Part shown: positions 1 through 7,478 of the stretch, in pieces
Layout: each line of letters begins with the position of its first letter
Numbering within the stretch: the stretch's first letter is position 1
Origin: an uncultured Lachnospiraceae bacterium
GTDB taxonomy: Bacteria > Bacillota > Clostridia > Lachnospirales > Lachnospiraceae
Assembly: GCA_947003375.1 (NCBI GenBank)
Contig: CAMQOJ010000008.1
Span: forward strand, 1 to 23,462
Direction of reading: 5' to 3'
DNA: 23,462 bases
Notes under the pieces: model-generated
Databases searched by the model: none
The model's input: the letters and a program-made list of their open reading frames with translations, nothing else
Told to the model about the DNA's origin: nothing
Made by a program: the position numbers and the translations under genes

Positions 1-252
1 TAAATGTTAATCATCGGTATGAAAAGTAACTGTACCGGACAGCGCTCCCCGAAGAATGCTGCATTCGCGGCCCTCGGGCCTCGTATATCTCCTGTCGGAT
101 GACCCTGCAGCCCTCAATCATTACACCCTCCCTAATCGATACCCATACGCGCATAAGCTTCCCCGGCTAGCCCTCCGCCTTACGAGCGGCAGAGGCCATA
201 AGCCGGCAACAGATTCTACCGCTCGTTGGCAGAATCTCGGAAACGCCCCGCG
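1..252. other. Gene-free left edge with short inverted repeats
   Basis: I see no supportable gene here. The open frames have no ribosome binding site and no recognisable product. Several short inverted repeats are present: GAATGC/GCATTC around 54-66, ACGAGCGG (182-189) with CCGCTCGT (219-226), and GATTCT (212-217) with AGAATC (231-236). The last two sit just downstream of the esterase stop codon and could form alternative hairpins in its mRNA tail. None is followed by a convincing T-run, so I do not call a terminator. Confidence 0.4.
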
Positions 253-1458
253 TCACAGCATCCTGTCCAGAAACTCATAGCATTCCCCGTACCACTGATG
301 GCCCCCTTTCGGCGTGGAATGGAAAAGCTTCCCCTCCTGTCCGTAGAGCCGGTAGGCTTTCCTGATTCTGTCCACCTGTTCCTTTGGCCCCTCGATTCCC
401 CGGTATCCGTTCAGAGGGTCGTCCAGGCCGTTCTCCACGAACAGGGGCCTGGGGGCGATCAGGGAGCAGATATCGCTGATGTCCCCCAGCCGCCAGAGCC
501 GGGGCGCGTAGTTGCAGGGGCACAGATGGACGTCCAGGATGCTGTCATAATATCCGTGCACATATCCGCTGACCACTGCCGCCTGAATCCGCTGGTCCAT
601 TGCCGCCAGCCACATGGCGTACTGTCCTCCGCCGGAAAAGCCCATGCAGCCAATCCTTTTCCCGTCTATTTCTTCCCGTCCTATCGCAAAGTCGGCAAGC
701 CGCATCAAATCCCAGATTTCCAGAGCCGTCAGGCTTAAAGATAAGGCCTCCGCCGTCTGTGCCAGATCCTTGCAGGAGCATCCCAGCGGGTCAGATGCCG
801 ATGCCTCCTCTTCCTTGGCGTTTTCGGGGTTCGGTGGGGCAAAGGCCGTGGCCTCTGTGGGCAGGGGCTCAATCCTCTCCCCATAGCCCGGCGGATCCGG
901 ACACAGGGCCACGTAGCCCCGCTTCACCAGCGCTAGGCCGTATGCCTCTTTGGGCGTCCTGGACAGCTTCTCCCGGACGGCGCTGCCAGTGGGCACCCCC
1001 GCCACGGTATCCTTATTGGCTCCGTGGGCGGGGATGGCTATCACGGCCCTGGCCGGCTTCTGTGGGGAAGCGGCCTCCGGCACCAGCATATAGAAGGGCA
1101 TGAATACCCGAGGCAGGGTCTCCATCCGGAATTTATACCGGATATATCCCTCTTCCTCCACCCGCTCCAGCTGCTCCACCGTCCAGGGGCAGGAATCTTT
1201 AGCCCGGATTCCGCTCTCCCCTCGGCCTTCCTTCTCCGCCTGTCCCCATCCGGTGGCAACATGTTCATTTTCCGCCTGGTTCCATCCAGCGGCGATTTCT
1301 TCCAGCAGGTCAAGCCCCAGCGCCTCCCTCAACGCCTGCCTGAATTCCCGCCGCCACTGCCCGGCTTCCTCCGGAGTCTGTGCCTGGAAAGCATACGCCT
1401 GTCCCAGATTTCTGTATAGATTCCGAAAAAAACTTTTATAGGAATACGCTCCTGCCAT
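253..1458 (-). CDS. Alpha/beta-hydrolase, acetyl-esterase-like
   Basis: This is a cytoplasmic serine esterase of the large alpha/beta-hydrolase group annotated as acetyl xylan esterase-like or dienelactone hydrolase-like. It probably removes acyl groups from imported oligosaccharides. The 401-residue protein shows the nucleophile elbow GFSGGG (Ser275), an acid candidate at Asp346/347 (NGLDDP) and a catalytic histidine at about 387 (GGHQWYG), in the normal order. There is no signal peptide. I chose the ATG at 1458 because AAAGGAGAGAGG lies just before it; an upstream in-frame TTG at 1494 lies inside a terminator hairpin. Residues 57-80 hold an imperfect 12-residue duplication (GWNQAENE / GWGQAEKE), and residues 201-224 are a low-complexity Ala/Glu/Pro loop. 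It is the last gene of the GH43-GH88-esterase set, downstream of an intrinsic terminator, so its level may be lower. The family is clear; the substrate is inferred. Confidence 0.8.
   Translation of the reverse strand: MAGAYSYKSFFRNLYRNLGQAYAFQAQTPEEAGQWRREFRQALREALGLDLLEEIAAGWNQAENEHVATGWGQAEKEGRGESGIRAKDSCPWTVEQLERVEEEGYIRYKFRMETLPRVFMPFYMLVPEAASPQKPARAVIAIPAHGANKDTVAGVPTGSAVREKLSRTPKEAYGLALVKRGYVALCPDPPGYGERIEPLPTEATAFAPPNPENAKEEEASASDPLGCSCKDLAQTAEALSLSLTALEIWDLMRLADFAIGREEIDGKRIGCMGFSGGGQYAMWLAAMDQRIQAAVVSGYVHGYYDSILDVHLCPCNYAPRLWRLGDISDICSLIAPRPLFVENGLDDPLNGYRGIEGPKEQVDRIRKAYRLYGQEGKLFHSTPKGGHQWYGECYEFLDRML
1235..1306 (-). repeat. Imperfect 36-bp direct duplication inside the esterase gene
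   Basis: Two adjacent 36-bp units (1235-1270 and 1271-1306) share TCCGCCTG and the following CCATCC-G-GG pattern. They encode the two related 12-residue segments beginning GWNQAENE and GWGQAEKE. The period is a multiple of three, so the frame is kept. This looks like an old tandem duplication in a surface loop of the esterase. Confidence 0.6.
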
Positions 1459-1483
1459 CCTCTCTCCTTTCTTATCCCACACA

Positions 1484-1520
1484 GGCTGCGCCAAAAACGG
1501 GCGCGCCGCCCGGTGCAGCC
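1484..1520 (-). terminator. Intrinsic terminator between GH88 and the esterase
   Basis: On the minus strand CGGGCG (1512-1507) and CGCCCG (1503-1498) form a perfect 6-bp GC stem with a 3-base loop, followed directly by TTTTT (1497-1493). An outer pair, GGCTGC (1520-1515) and GCAGCC (1489-1484), can extend or replace the fold. It lies 35 bases after the GH88 stop and just ahead of the esterase ribosome binding site, so it should end or attenuate operon transcription there. Confidence 0.7.
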
Positions 1521-1555
1521 TTATGCCATAAGCGGAGCCGAATGCTTCAGGTTGA

Positions 1556-2710
1556 TTACCATAGCAATCTGCCCACGCCCTTCACCTTGTACATGGCTTC
1601 TATGAAATAATAGTCCGCGTAGCTCATGGTGAAATGGTGCTCCGGGGCATGGTAGGCCGCGCTGCAGTTCTGGACGATGGCGTCGCATCCCCGGCCGAAG
1701 TCCGCCCGGGCGTCCGCTATGGCCCGGAGGATTTTCACCGCTGCGTCTTCATATCTGCCGCGCTGCTCCTCCGGCAGATGCCGGGCCAGCTCCAGCAGGC
1801 CTCCCGCGATCACGCAGGCCCCGCAGGAGTCCTCATAGGCGGGCTCTGTCGGCTGGCGGAAGTCCACGGGGATAATGCCGCTCTCCGGAATATTCGCCAG
1901 ACAGTAATCCGCCACACGCTTCGCCGTGTCCAGGTATTCCTGTCTTCCCGTATGGATGTAGCTTATCATGAAACCGTACAGCGCCCAGCCCTGGCCCCTG
2001 GTCCAGGCGGAACCCTCCCCGTAGCCCTGGCCGCCGTGGCTTTTCACCATCTTCCCGGTCTCCGGGTCGAATTCCACGATGTGGCATACGGAGCCGTCCG
2101 GGCGGACGAAATGTTCTCTGACGGTGTCCGCGTGCAGGCTGGCAATCTGACGGAACCTGGGGTCTTTCGTCTCCTCGCTGGCCCAGTACAGGAGGGAGAG
2201 GTTGAACATGCAGTCGATGATGGCCCAGCCTCTGGTATCCTCCTCCAGGTCGTTCCAAGCGCGGATGAAATTTCCCACGGGGTTGAACCGTCCCGCCAGA
2301 AGGGTGGCGGCGTGCAGGGCCATTCTTCTGGAATCCGGGTTCCCTGTGAGCCTGAAATCCGCCACCGCCGTAGGCACGAACATAAAGCCCACGTCGTGGT
2401 GCAGGCCGTAGAAATCCGCAAAGCACTGCTCCATCTTCCGTTCCGAGACCCGGGCGATGTCGGCATAGCGCTGCTCTCCCGTGTCCTGGTATAAGAGCCA
2501 CATGATTCCTCCCCAGAAGCCGTTGGTCCACCAGTTCAGGCCGTCGTCCATGCGCCACTGCTTCGTCATGTCTGACCTGTCGTCATAGTCTCCTTTCCCA
2601 TCAGTTCTGTAGGGAATCTTCTCTCTGTTCTTCTCGCTGACCCATGCCATCTTTTCGCGAATCTTCGCTATTACGGCATCCGTCCATTCTTCATGTCCGT
2701 TCATGTCCAT
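1556..2710 (-). CDS. GH88 unsaturated uronyl hydrolase
   Basis: This enzyme hydrolyses the terminal 4,5-unsaturated uronic acid that polysaccharide lyases leave on oligosaccharides, using vinyl-ether hydration. The 384-residue sequence has the alpha/alpha-barrel family signatures HHDVGFMF (Asp106), GWAIIDCMFNL (Asp166) and WTRGQGWALYGF (about 236-247). The two aspartates match the catalytic pair known from Bacillus unsaturated glucuronyl hydrolase. The length is normal and there is no signal peptide, so it works in the cytoplasm on imported products. ATG 2710 follows GAGAGGGGAGC; ATG 2704 is an equally usable start, and a GTG at 2749 lacks a good site. It follows GH43 in the same direction. 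GH105 is the nearest alternative family, but the HDVGF and RGQGWA motifs favour GH88. Whether the sugar comes from pectin or a glucuronan cannot be told from sequence. Confidence 0.87.
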   Translation of the reverse strand: MDMNGHEEWTDAVIAKIREKMAWVSEKNREKIPYRTDGKGDYDDRSDMTKQWRMDDGLNWWTNGFWGGIMWLLYQDTGEQRYADIARVSERKMEQCFADFYGLHHDVGFMFVPTAVADFRLTGNPDSRRMALHAATLLAGRFNPVGNFIRAWNDLEEDTRGWAIIDCMFNLSLLYWASEETKDPRFRQIASLHADTVREHFVRPDGSVCHIVEFDPETGKMVKSHGGQGYGEGSAWTRGQGWALYGFMISYIHTGRQEYLDTAKRVADYCLANIPESGIIPVDFRQPTEPAYEDSCGACVIAGGLLELARHLPEEQRGRYEDAAVKILRAIADARADFGRGCDAIVQNCSAAYHAPEHHFTMSYADYYFIEAMYKVKGVGRLLW

Positions 2711-2723
2711 GCTCCCCTCTCGC

Positions 2724-2981
2724 TTATTCTTTCCATTGCGCTCTATCACGTTCTATTACCTTCCTGTCATCTCCGTTTTCTTTGCTTTCGCAGTCCCCTA
2801 CAAATCTGTGGTCCAATGCAAAGCTACTGTCCAATGCATAGCTGCTGTCCGATGCATAGCTGCTGTCCGATGCATAGCTGCTGTCCGATGCATAGCCGCG
2901 TTTCGCCGCGCTGCCTGTTCCCCACAGCTTCCCGGCCCGTATGCCCCACTGCCGCCCGGGCCCATTGCATCCGGAATTCCG
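2724..2981 (-). other. Open reading extension behind the GH43 amber stop
   Basis: The GH43 frame ends in TAG (2984-2982) but then stays open for 85 codons to a TAA at 2726-2724. That TAA lies 13 bases before the GH88 ATG, with the GH88 ribosome binding site in between. This is the spacing expected if the extension had once been, or still is, the true tail of the GH43 gene. The tail is low-complexity and includes repeated YASDSS units encoded by the 18-bp tandem repeat. Other frames are also open here, so open length alone is weak evidence. Confidence 0.45.
2812..2896. repeat. 18-bp tandem repeat, about 4.7 copies
   Basis: The units start at 2812, 2830, 2848, 2866 and 2884 (the last partial). 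The plus-strand consensus is TCCGATGCATAGCTGCTG. The third and fourth units are identical; the outer ones carry A/G and T/A changes. Each unit contains the palindrome ATGCAT. On the minus strand, in the GH43 frame, the unit reads YASDSS, drifting to YALDSS and FALDHR at the far end. Eighteen bases is six codons, so copy-number change would not shift the frame. Confidence 0.9.
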
Positions 2982-4793
2982 CTACTGTTCCGACTCCCGC
3001 ATACATTTCACCTCAAACCAGTCGAAGTCCGCATGTTTCCCAAAGCCTGTCAAATCCTGGCAGCAGATCCCCACCATGGCCCCGGTGAACCACCCCTCCC
3101 TGCAGGCTTCGTCCGAAAGGAAGCTTGCATTGACGCCGGGTCCTATGTTCCGCAATGCCTCCCCCCGGAATCCGTAGGAGAACTGTGCCTGCGTCCCCCG
3201 CAGGGATATCCGCAGGACGATATCACGTTCTTTTTCTATCGGTATATATTCCATCAGGTATTCGTACCTCCTGTTCTCCGCCTTCAGCAGAGTGATGCAT
3301 TTTCCCACGTCCTCGTCATGGGAAAGGTGCAGATACAGGTAATTGTCCGTATCGTACATCAATATCAGCCCCGCCATCTGCTTGAAGACCTCCGGCTCAA
3401 AGGCCAGGCAGCACGCCGCGTCCATATGGTACTCCGTGACCCGCCTGGCGATCAGGGTCTGGGCAAAACGGGAAGCCAGGCCGCTTCTCCCGTACATCCG
3501 CAGCCACCCCGGGCGCTGCGTCAGGGAAATGTGGCGCTCGTCCATGGGAACCCGCAGGGACTGATAGTCCCGGTGCAGAGTGGGCGCATCGAAATCGTCC
3601 CGCACCAGCGCCCTGCCTGGCAGGAGCTGCTTCTGTTCTGCACTGTCCGGCTCTCCGGCTGCTGCCCTTTTTGCCACATCTGTCCTTTCTGTACATTCCG
3701 CTTTGCTTTCTGCCTCTACCAGCCATTCCGCGTATTTCCCTTTGCTTTCTGTCCTCTCCAGGCCCTTCGCACATTCCGCTTTGCTTTCTGTCCTCTCCCA
3801 GCATTTCGGCGGCTCCACCTCCTCCCGGGGCACATTCCCTCCCTCTGCCAGCTCCAGCCACCCGTCCTCCGTCCAGCGCACCTTCTGGATGGCTGTCTCC
3901 CGGCCCAGCATGTAGCGCCTGGCTCCAGCGAAGCGCTCCGCATCATCAGGATTGCGGTCTTCTGAGGCCCTGCCACACAGATGCACCATATACCACTCTC
4001 CCTCCGGCGTCTCCACCAAATCGCAGTGTCCGGCCTTCTGGAGCAGGATGTCCCCGTGGTGGCGGGAGGTCAGGATGGAATAGGCCTCCCCCTCCTGCCT
4101 GCAGGCGTCCGCGGGCCGGTACATCTCATAGGGCCCCCAGATATCCCTGGCCCGCTGTATGGTCTGGCCATGGGCTTCCCCTGTGCCGGTATCCGCGCTG
4201 AAGAGATAGTACCAGCCGTCCCGCTTGAAGATATGCGGCCCCTCCAGAAAGATGCCATCGGCGCGGTAGATGTCCCTCACCGGTCCGACCATTCGCCGCC
4301 CGGCGGCATCGAATTCCTGCAGCACCAGGCGGCCTGCGTACTTCTTGGGCACCCTGTGGTCCGTCACCATGCTGACCATGTATTTGCGGCCATCGTCATC
4401 GTGGAACAGGGAGGGATCGAAACCGAAATTGTTCAATGCCACCGGCTCCGACCAGGGGCCATGGATGTCCTCCGCCGTCACCAGGTAGTTCTCCGTGTCG
4501 TACATATTGCAGTAAAAGGCTTTCACTATGGTGTACACCAGATAGAAGACACCATTGTAATATGTCAGGCAGGGCGCCCATATCCCCTGGGAGGGCCCCA
4601 CGCCCCGGAGGTCCATCTGGGACATGCGGGTGAGGGGGTATCCTATCAGGCTCCAGTGGACAAGGTCCCTGGAATGGTGAATGCGCACTCCCGGCCACCA
4701 CTCGAAGGTGGACGTGGCGATGTAATAGTCCGTTCCTGCCCGGATGATGGACGGATCCGGGTGGAATCCCCGCAGGATGGGGTTGTGTATCAT
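2982..4793 (-). CDS. GH43 beta-xylosidase / alpha-L-arabinofuranosidase family
   Basis: This is a five-bladed beta-propeller glycosidase that removes arabinose or xylose units from oligosaccharides. The GH43 triad is visible: Asp13 (HPDPS, general base), Asp126 (FDPSLF) and Glu184 (EGPHIF, general acid). Residues 1-320 are the catalytic domain and 398-603 a C-terminal beta-sandwich of the kind found in XynB-type GH43 enzymes. Between them lies an odd linker (327-392) made of repeated ERTESK and ESKAEC segments. ATG 4793 was chosen because GGAGGGATTTCCC precedes it; the frame is open further up to 4922 without a better site. No signal peptide is seen, so it is cytoplasmic. It heads the operon with GH88 and the esterase, divergent from an AraC regulator. 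It ends in TAG, followed by 85 further open codons. Arabinosidase and xylosidase activity cannot be told apart here. Confidence 0.88.
   Translation of the reverse strand: MIHNPILRGFHPDPSIIRAGTDYYIATSTFEWWPGVRIHHSRDLVHWSLIGYPLTRMSQMDLRGVGPSQGIWAPCLTYYNGVFYLVYTIVKAFYCNMYDTENYLVTAEDIHGPWSEPVALNNFGFDPSLFHDDDGRKYMVSMVTDHRVPKKYAGRLVLQEFDAAGRRMVGPVRDIYRADGIFLEGPHIFKRDGWYYLFSADTGTGEAHGQTIQRARDIWGPYEMYRPADACRQEGEAYSILTSRHHGDILLQKAGHCDLVETPEGEWYMVHLCGRASEDRNPDDAERFAGARRYMLGRETAIQKVRWTEDGWLELAEGGNVPREEVEPPKCWERTESKAECAKGLERTESKGKYAEWLVEAESKAECTERTDVAKRAAAGEPDSAEQKQLLPGRALVRDDFDAPTLHRDYQSLRVPMDERHISLTQRPGWLRMYGRSGLASRFAQTLIARRVTEYHMDAACCLAFEPEVFKQMAGLILMYDTDNYLYLHLSHDEDVGKCITLLKAENRRYEYLMEYIPIEKERDIVLRISLRGTQAQFSYGFRGEALRNIGPGVNASFLSDEACREGWFTGAMVGICCQDLTGFGKHADFDWFEVKCMRESEQ
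3693..3798 (-). repeat. Degenerate direct repeats encoding the GH43 linker
   Basis: A 20-bp sequence, ACATTCCGCTTTGCTTTCTG, occurs exactly at 3693-3712 and 3771-3790. CTTTGCTTTCTGTCCTCTCC occurs exactly at 3740-3759 and 3779-3798. They encode the repeated Glu/Ser/Lys/Cys-rich segments (ERTESK, ESKAEC) between the catalytic and C-terminal domains of GH43. The frame is maintained across the copies. Confidence 0.8.
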
Positions 4794-4831
4794 GGGAAAT
4801 CCCTCCTTCTGTGTCTTTCTGAATTTCTGAA

Positions 4832-4850
4832 TCGCGTTCTCTTCGCGTTC
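4832..4850. promoter_or_regulatory. Direct repeat, possible operator
   Basis: TCGCGTTC occurs twice (4832-4839 and 4843-4850) with an 11-bp period, so both copies face the same side of the helix. It lies between the GH43 start and the promoter of the divergent AraC gene. AraC-family proteins commonly bind direct repeats, so this is a candidate site for the neighbouring regulator. Only position and repetition support it. Confidence 0.3.
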
Positions 4851-4869
4851 CTTTTTCCATGTTACCATA

Positions 4870-4898
4870 TTGACAAACCTTTTCCCATTTCCTAAAAT
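4870..4898 (+). promoter_or_regulatory. Sigma-A-type promoter of the AraC-type gene
   Basis: A consensus TTGACA (4870-4875) is followed after exactly 17 bases by TAAAAT (4893-4898). Transcription would start near 4905, leaving a leader of about 97 bases before the AraC start at 5002. It also overlaps the region from which the opposite GH43 operon must be transcribed, so the two directions may interfere. Confidence 0.75.
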
Positions 4899-5001
4899 GT
4901 AATCAACTGACTTTTTCTGCAATAATGCATGTCGGGGAAGCCCGCGAGGCGCGGCATTATCTGTGGCTGCCTAAGCCGCTGCAGAGGAAAGGGGATATGC
5001 G

Positions 5002-5802
5002 ATGATTACAGTGAACGTCTGCGGCTATGACTCAATGCACAAGATGAAGTTCCACCGTTCCTGTCCCGGCGGCTACGAGGATCATGCCCTGCTGCTCATC
5101 AAGACAGCGTCCTATTTTGAGATTGATGGCGAAGCGACGGATTTCGGGCCCAACACGGTGATGGTCTACGGCGCGGGTTCTCCTGTGCATTATGGCTGCC
5201 GGAATCCCCATTACAATGACGACTGGATCCATTTCGAGCTGCTGGGGGAGGACGAAGGGCTCCTGCGCGAACTTGCAATTCCTGTGAACCGCCCCTTTAC
5301 GCTCCCCTGTCTCGGGACGCTGACGGATTACGCCAGACTGGTGGTGCAGGAAAAGCTGTCGGCCCGCCCCCACAGCCCTCAGGCGATCGATTCCCTGATG
5401 CATGCCCTGCTTTATTCCCTGGCCGACCAGGTGCACGCGGCCCCCAATGACAATACGGGCAATCCCTATTATTACCCCATGAGCGAGCTGCGCATGGAAA
5501 TCCAGAACGCTCCCTGGCAAAAATGGGACACGCCCCGGCTGGCCCAAAGGCTCCACCTGAGCATATCCCATTTTCAACATTTGTATAAGCAGTTCTTCGA
5601 CACCACCTGTATCCAGGACATCATCCGGGCCCGGATCAGGTACGCGCAGCTCTATCTGTGCATCTCGGAGATGACTGTCTCCTCCCTGGCGGCATTCTGC
5701 GGGTATGACAATGAGCTGCACTTCATGCGCCAGTTCAAAAAGGTCACGGGCATGACGCCCAGCCAGTACCGGGAGGCCCACCGCGGCTCCTCCGCCTCCT
5801 GA
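5002..5802 (+). CDS. AraC-family transcriptional regulator
   Basis: This is a 266-residue DNA-binding regulator with an N-terminal cupin-like sugar-sensing half (about 1-150) and a C-terminal double helix-turn-helix (about 160-262). The second helix-turn-helix region shows the family pattern SSLAAFCGYDNELHFMRQFKKVTGMTPSQYR. Length and layout are typical. The ATG is preceded by AAAGGGGATATGCG, and a consensus promoter lies about 100 bases upstream. It is transcribed away from the GH43-GH88-esterase genes and towards the transporter genes, with which it converges. By position it most likely controls the GH43 operon in response to a sugar, usually as an activator in this family. Its ligand cannot be read from sequence. 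Confidence 0.9.
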   Translation: MITVNVCGYDSMHKMKFHRSCPGGYEDHALLLIKTASYFEIDGEATDFGPNTVMVYGAGSPVHYGCRNPHYNDDWIHFELLGEDEGLLRELAIPVNRPFTLPCLGTLTDYARLVVQEKLSARPHSPQAIDSLMHALLYSLADQVHAAPNDNTGNPYYYPMSELRMEIQNAPWQKWDTPRLAQRLHLSISHFQHLYKQFFDTTCIQDIIRARIRYAQLYLCISEMTVSSLAAFCGYDNELHFMRQFKKVTGMTPSQYREAHRGSSAS

Positions 5803-5841
5803 TCCGGCGGGCCAATCTTCGGGGAAAAACGTGGCCTGTCC

Positions 5842-5858
5842 CGCCTATCGGATAGGCG
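5842..5858. terminator. Palindrome between converging genes
   Basis: CGCCTATC (5842-5849) and GATAGGCG (5851-5858) form a perfect 8-bp inverted repeat around one central base. It sits between the ends of the AraC gene and the binding-protein gene. Outside it, GGCGGG (5806-5811) can pair with CCCGCC (5840-5845). A T-run on the minus strand (TTTTT at 5829-5825) follows some way off. It is a plausible two-way transcription end, but not a textbook one. Confidence 0.4.
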
Positions 5859-5861
5859 CCA

Positions 5862-7463
5862 TCATCTCCCCATAAGCGCCGCATATTCCGCTTTTGCCTT
5901 CTCCCATGCCTCCTCAAAGTAGGCGTTCACCTCATCATAGCCCATGTTCTTCAGTTCAGCCTGAATCTCCGCATACTTCTGGTCAAACTCTTCCTGGGTG
6001 GCAGAGAACACCATGACAGGCACGTTCTGGAGCAGATAGTCGCTGATCTTCGTCATGCTCCTCTGAATATCTGTGGGATGCTCCGCAGGCATCAGGTTGA
6101 TATAGCCCTCGTAGATTGTGGACTGGTTCTGCCTGGCGGTAGCAGCCTGCAGCGGGACTTCCACTCCATAGAAATCGCTGTAATCCTTTTCTGTGGGAGT
6201 CAGGTTCTCCTTTATATAATCCTCGTTCAGGCGCAGGTCGATATAATCGCCTTTATTCGCCTCAGAGGCCGCCAGCGCGTCATAGTCCTGTCCGATGATG
6301 CCGAGGTAGCTGTTTGCTCCCTGTTCCAACAGATAGCCCTGATTTTCAGCCATCTTCTGCCTGCAGTCCTCCGTAAATACAGCTACGCCATTCTCATCGT
6401 AATCCCATGTGACGCCCTTGGGCCCAATCATGACAGAGCGGGAGCCATCCTCCGAGAACAGGAACTCCAGCAGCCTTGCAATGCCCTTCATCTTTGCCTC
6501 GTCACACTTGGAGGAGAATACGATCGTCCTGGCGGACATACCGAATTCGGAAGCCCTGGAGACCCATGCCGGGAATTCCTCCGTATCTTCCCACAGGATA
6601 TCCATATACTGGTCCTCGCCTCCCTGGGCCCTCAGTTCCGCATTGGCCGCATCGAAGTCCCATTCCATGGAACTGAAGAATACCTGGCCCTCGCCAATCT
6701 TCCTGGTGTAGTCCTCGTTCTTCTGGGTATAAGTCTCCGGATCCAAAAGCCCCATCTGGTTGGCCTTGAAGTCCATCCTGGCAGTCTGCCAGTACATATG
6801 GTCGTCATTATACAAATCGATGTAAGACAGGTCGTCGATTCCAAAAGAGCACATATCGTTCAATGCATACTGTGCGCAGTATTTCCAGATGACCGGATCG
6901 GAAAGCGCAAAATTCAGTCCCCAATCGTTAAATCTTGACATTCCATAGGTCTTCTTTCCGGCCTCGGTTTCCGGGTGCTTTTCCTGAATCGTCTTCAGCA
7001 GATTCAGGAAATCGTCCACAGATCCGATGGACGGGCTGCCCGCCTCCTTGTACCACTCCCAGCGGATGAAATTTCCGTACCGGGAAGTGGCCAGCGGAGA
7101 GGCTTCCCCTTTGCTTCTTTCCAGAATTGCATATATTTTGTCTTCTCCATTGCTCTGATACTTTTTGCTATAATTGAGCATGCCTGAAAAGTTCTCCGAT
7201 AATCCGGGAGCCAGATAAAGGTAATCATCCAGGCTTTGGACGGCGCCTGATTGAATCAATGGCGTCACGTAACGCAGCTCCACTACATTTACGTCATACA
7301 AATCGCCGCTGGCTACTATCGCCTGCTCTTTTTCAGTATTCTTGAGGATGACATTCAAGGTGACCCCTGTCTGCTCCTTGATGTACTGTGCCACCGCGTT
7401 TTCCTGAATCCCTGCCGTAATCGGATTCTCTCCCGCGGAGCCCATAAAGATGTCCAATGTCAC
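5862..7463 (-). CDS. Sugar ABC transporter binding protein, main part (cut off by TAG)
   Basis: This is the ligand-binding body of an extracellular solute-binding protein of the LplA/YtcQ type, which captures oligosaccharides for the two permeases encoded just upstream. The 533-codon frame opens with LDIFMGSAGENPI, which resembles the start of the mature domain in this family, and runs to a normal C-terminus. It is in the same frame as the lipoprotein signal peptide at 7691-7479 and is separated from it only by a TAG (7478-7476) and four codons (PVEE). The two pieces therefore form one gene of 608 sense codons broken by a single amber codon. The GTG at 7463 is not a convincing start; a TTG at 7457 has AGGAGG five bases upstream and could allow re-initiation, but that product would lack export. 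Without readthrough, transport by this system is probably lost or depends on another binding protein. Confidence 0.85.
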   Translation of the reverse strand: MTLDIFMGSAGENPITAGIQENAVAQYIKEQTGVTLNVILKNTEKEQAIVASGDLYDVNVVELRYVTPLIQSGAVQSLDDYLYLAPGLSENFSGMLNYSKKYQSNGEDKIYAILERSKGEASPLATSRYGNFIRWEWYKEAGSPSIGSVDDFLNLLKTIQEKHPETEAGKKTYGMSRFNDWGLNFALSDPVIWKYCAQYALNDMCSFGIDDLSYIDLYNDDHMYWQTARMDFKANQMGLLDPETYTQKNEDYTRKIGEGQVFFSSMEWDFDAANAELRAQGGEDQYMDILWEDTEEFPAWVSRASEFGMSARTIVFSSKCDEAKMKGIARLLEFLFSEDGSRSVMIGPKGVTWDYDENGVAVFTEDCRQKMAENQGYLLEQGANSYLGIIGQDYDALAASEANKGDYIDLRLNEDYIKENLTPTEKDYSDFYGVEVPLQAATARQNQSTIYEGYINLMPAEHPTDIQRSMTKISDYLLQNVPVMVFSATQEEFDQKYAEIQAELKNMGYDEVNAYFEEAWEKAKAEYAALMGR

Positions 7464-7478
7464 CTCCTCTACAGGCTA
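7455..7478 (-). promoter_or_regulatory. In-frame TAG followed by a strong ribosome binding site
   Basis: On the minus strand TAG (7478-7476) interrupts the binding-protein frame. AGGAGG (7468-7463) follows, then TTG (7457-7455) after a 5-base spacer, in the same frame as the main domain. The AGGAGG also simply encodes part of the EEV segment, so it may be a coincidence of coding sequence. If used, it would allow ribosomes that stop at TAG to restart and make a cytoplasmic binding domain. Confidence 0.45.

Noticed and set aside
1634..2494. 286-codon plus-strand frame opposite GH88
   Set aside because: It is a shadow of the GH88 coding pattern with no ribosome site or recognisable domain.
2812..2896. 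CRISPR array
   Set aside because: Units are directly adjacent with no spacers, are only 18 bp long, and there are no cas genes.
2703..3965. 420-codon open frame on the plus strand across GH43 and the tandem repeat
   Set aside because: It is antisense to a clear GH43 gene with catalytic motifs, has no family resemblance, and its length follows from high GC and the stop-free repeat.
3981..4895. 304-codon plus-strand frame opposite the GH43 N-terminus
   Set aside because: It is antisense to the catalytic domain and shows no protein family features.
4794..4922. 43-codon N-terminal extension of GH43
   Set aside because: The family starts at about NPILRGFHPDPS, and GGAGGG directly precedes the ATG at 4793; the extension covers the divergent promoter.
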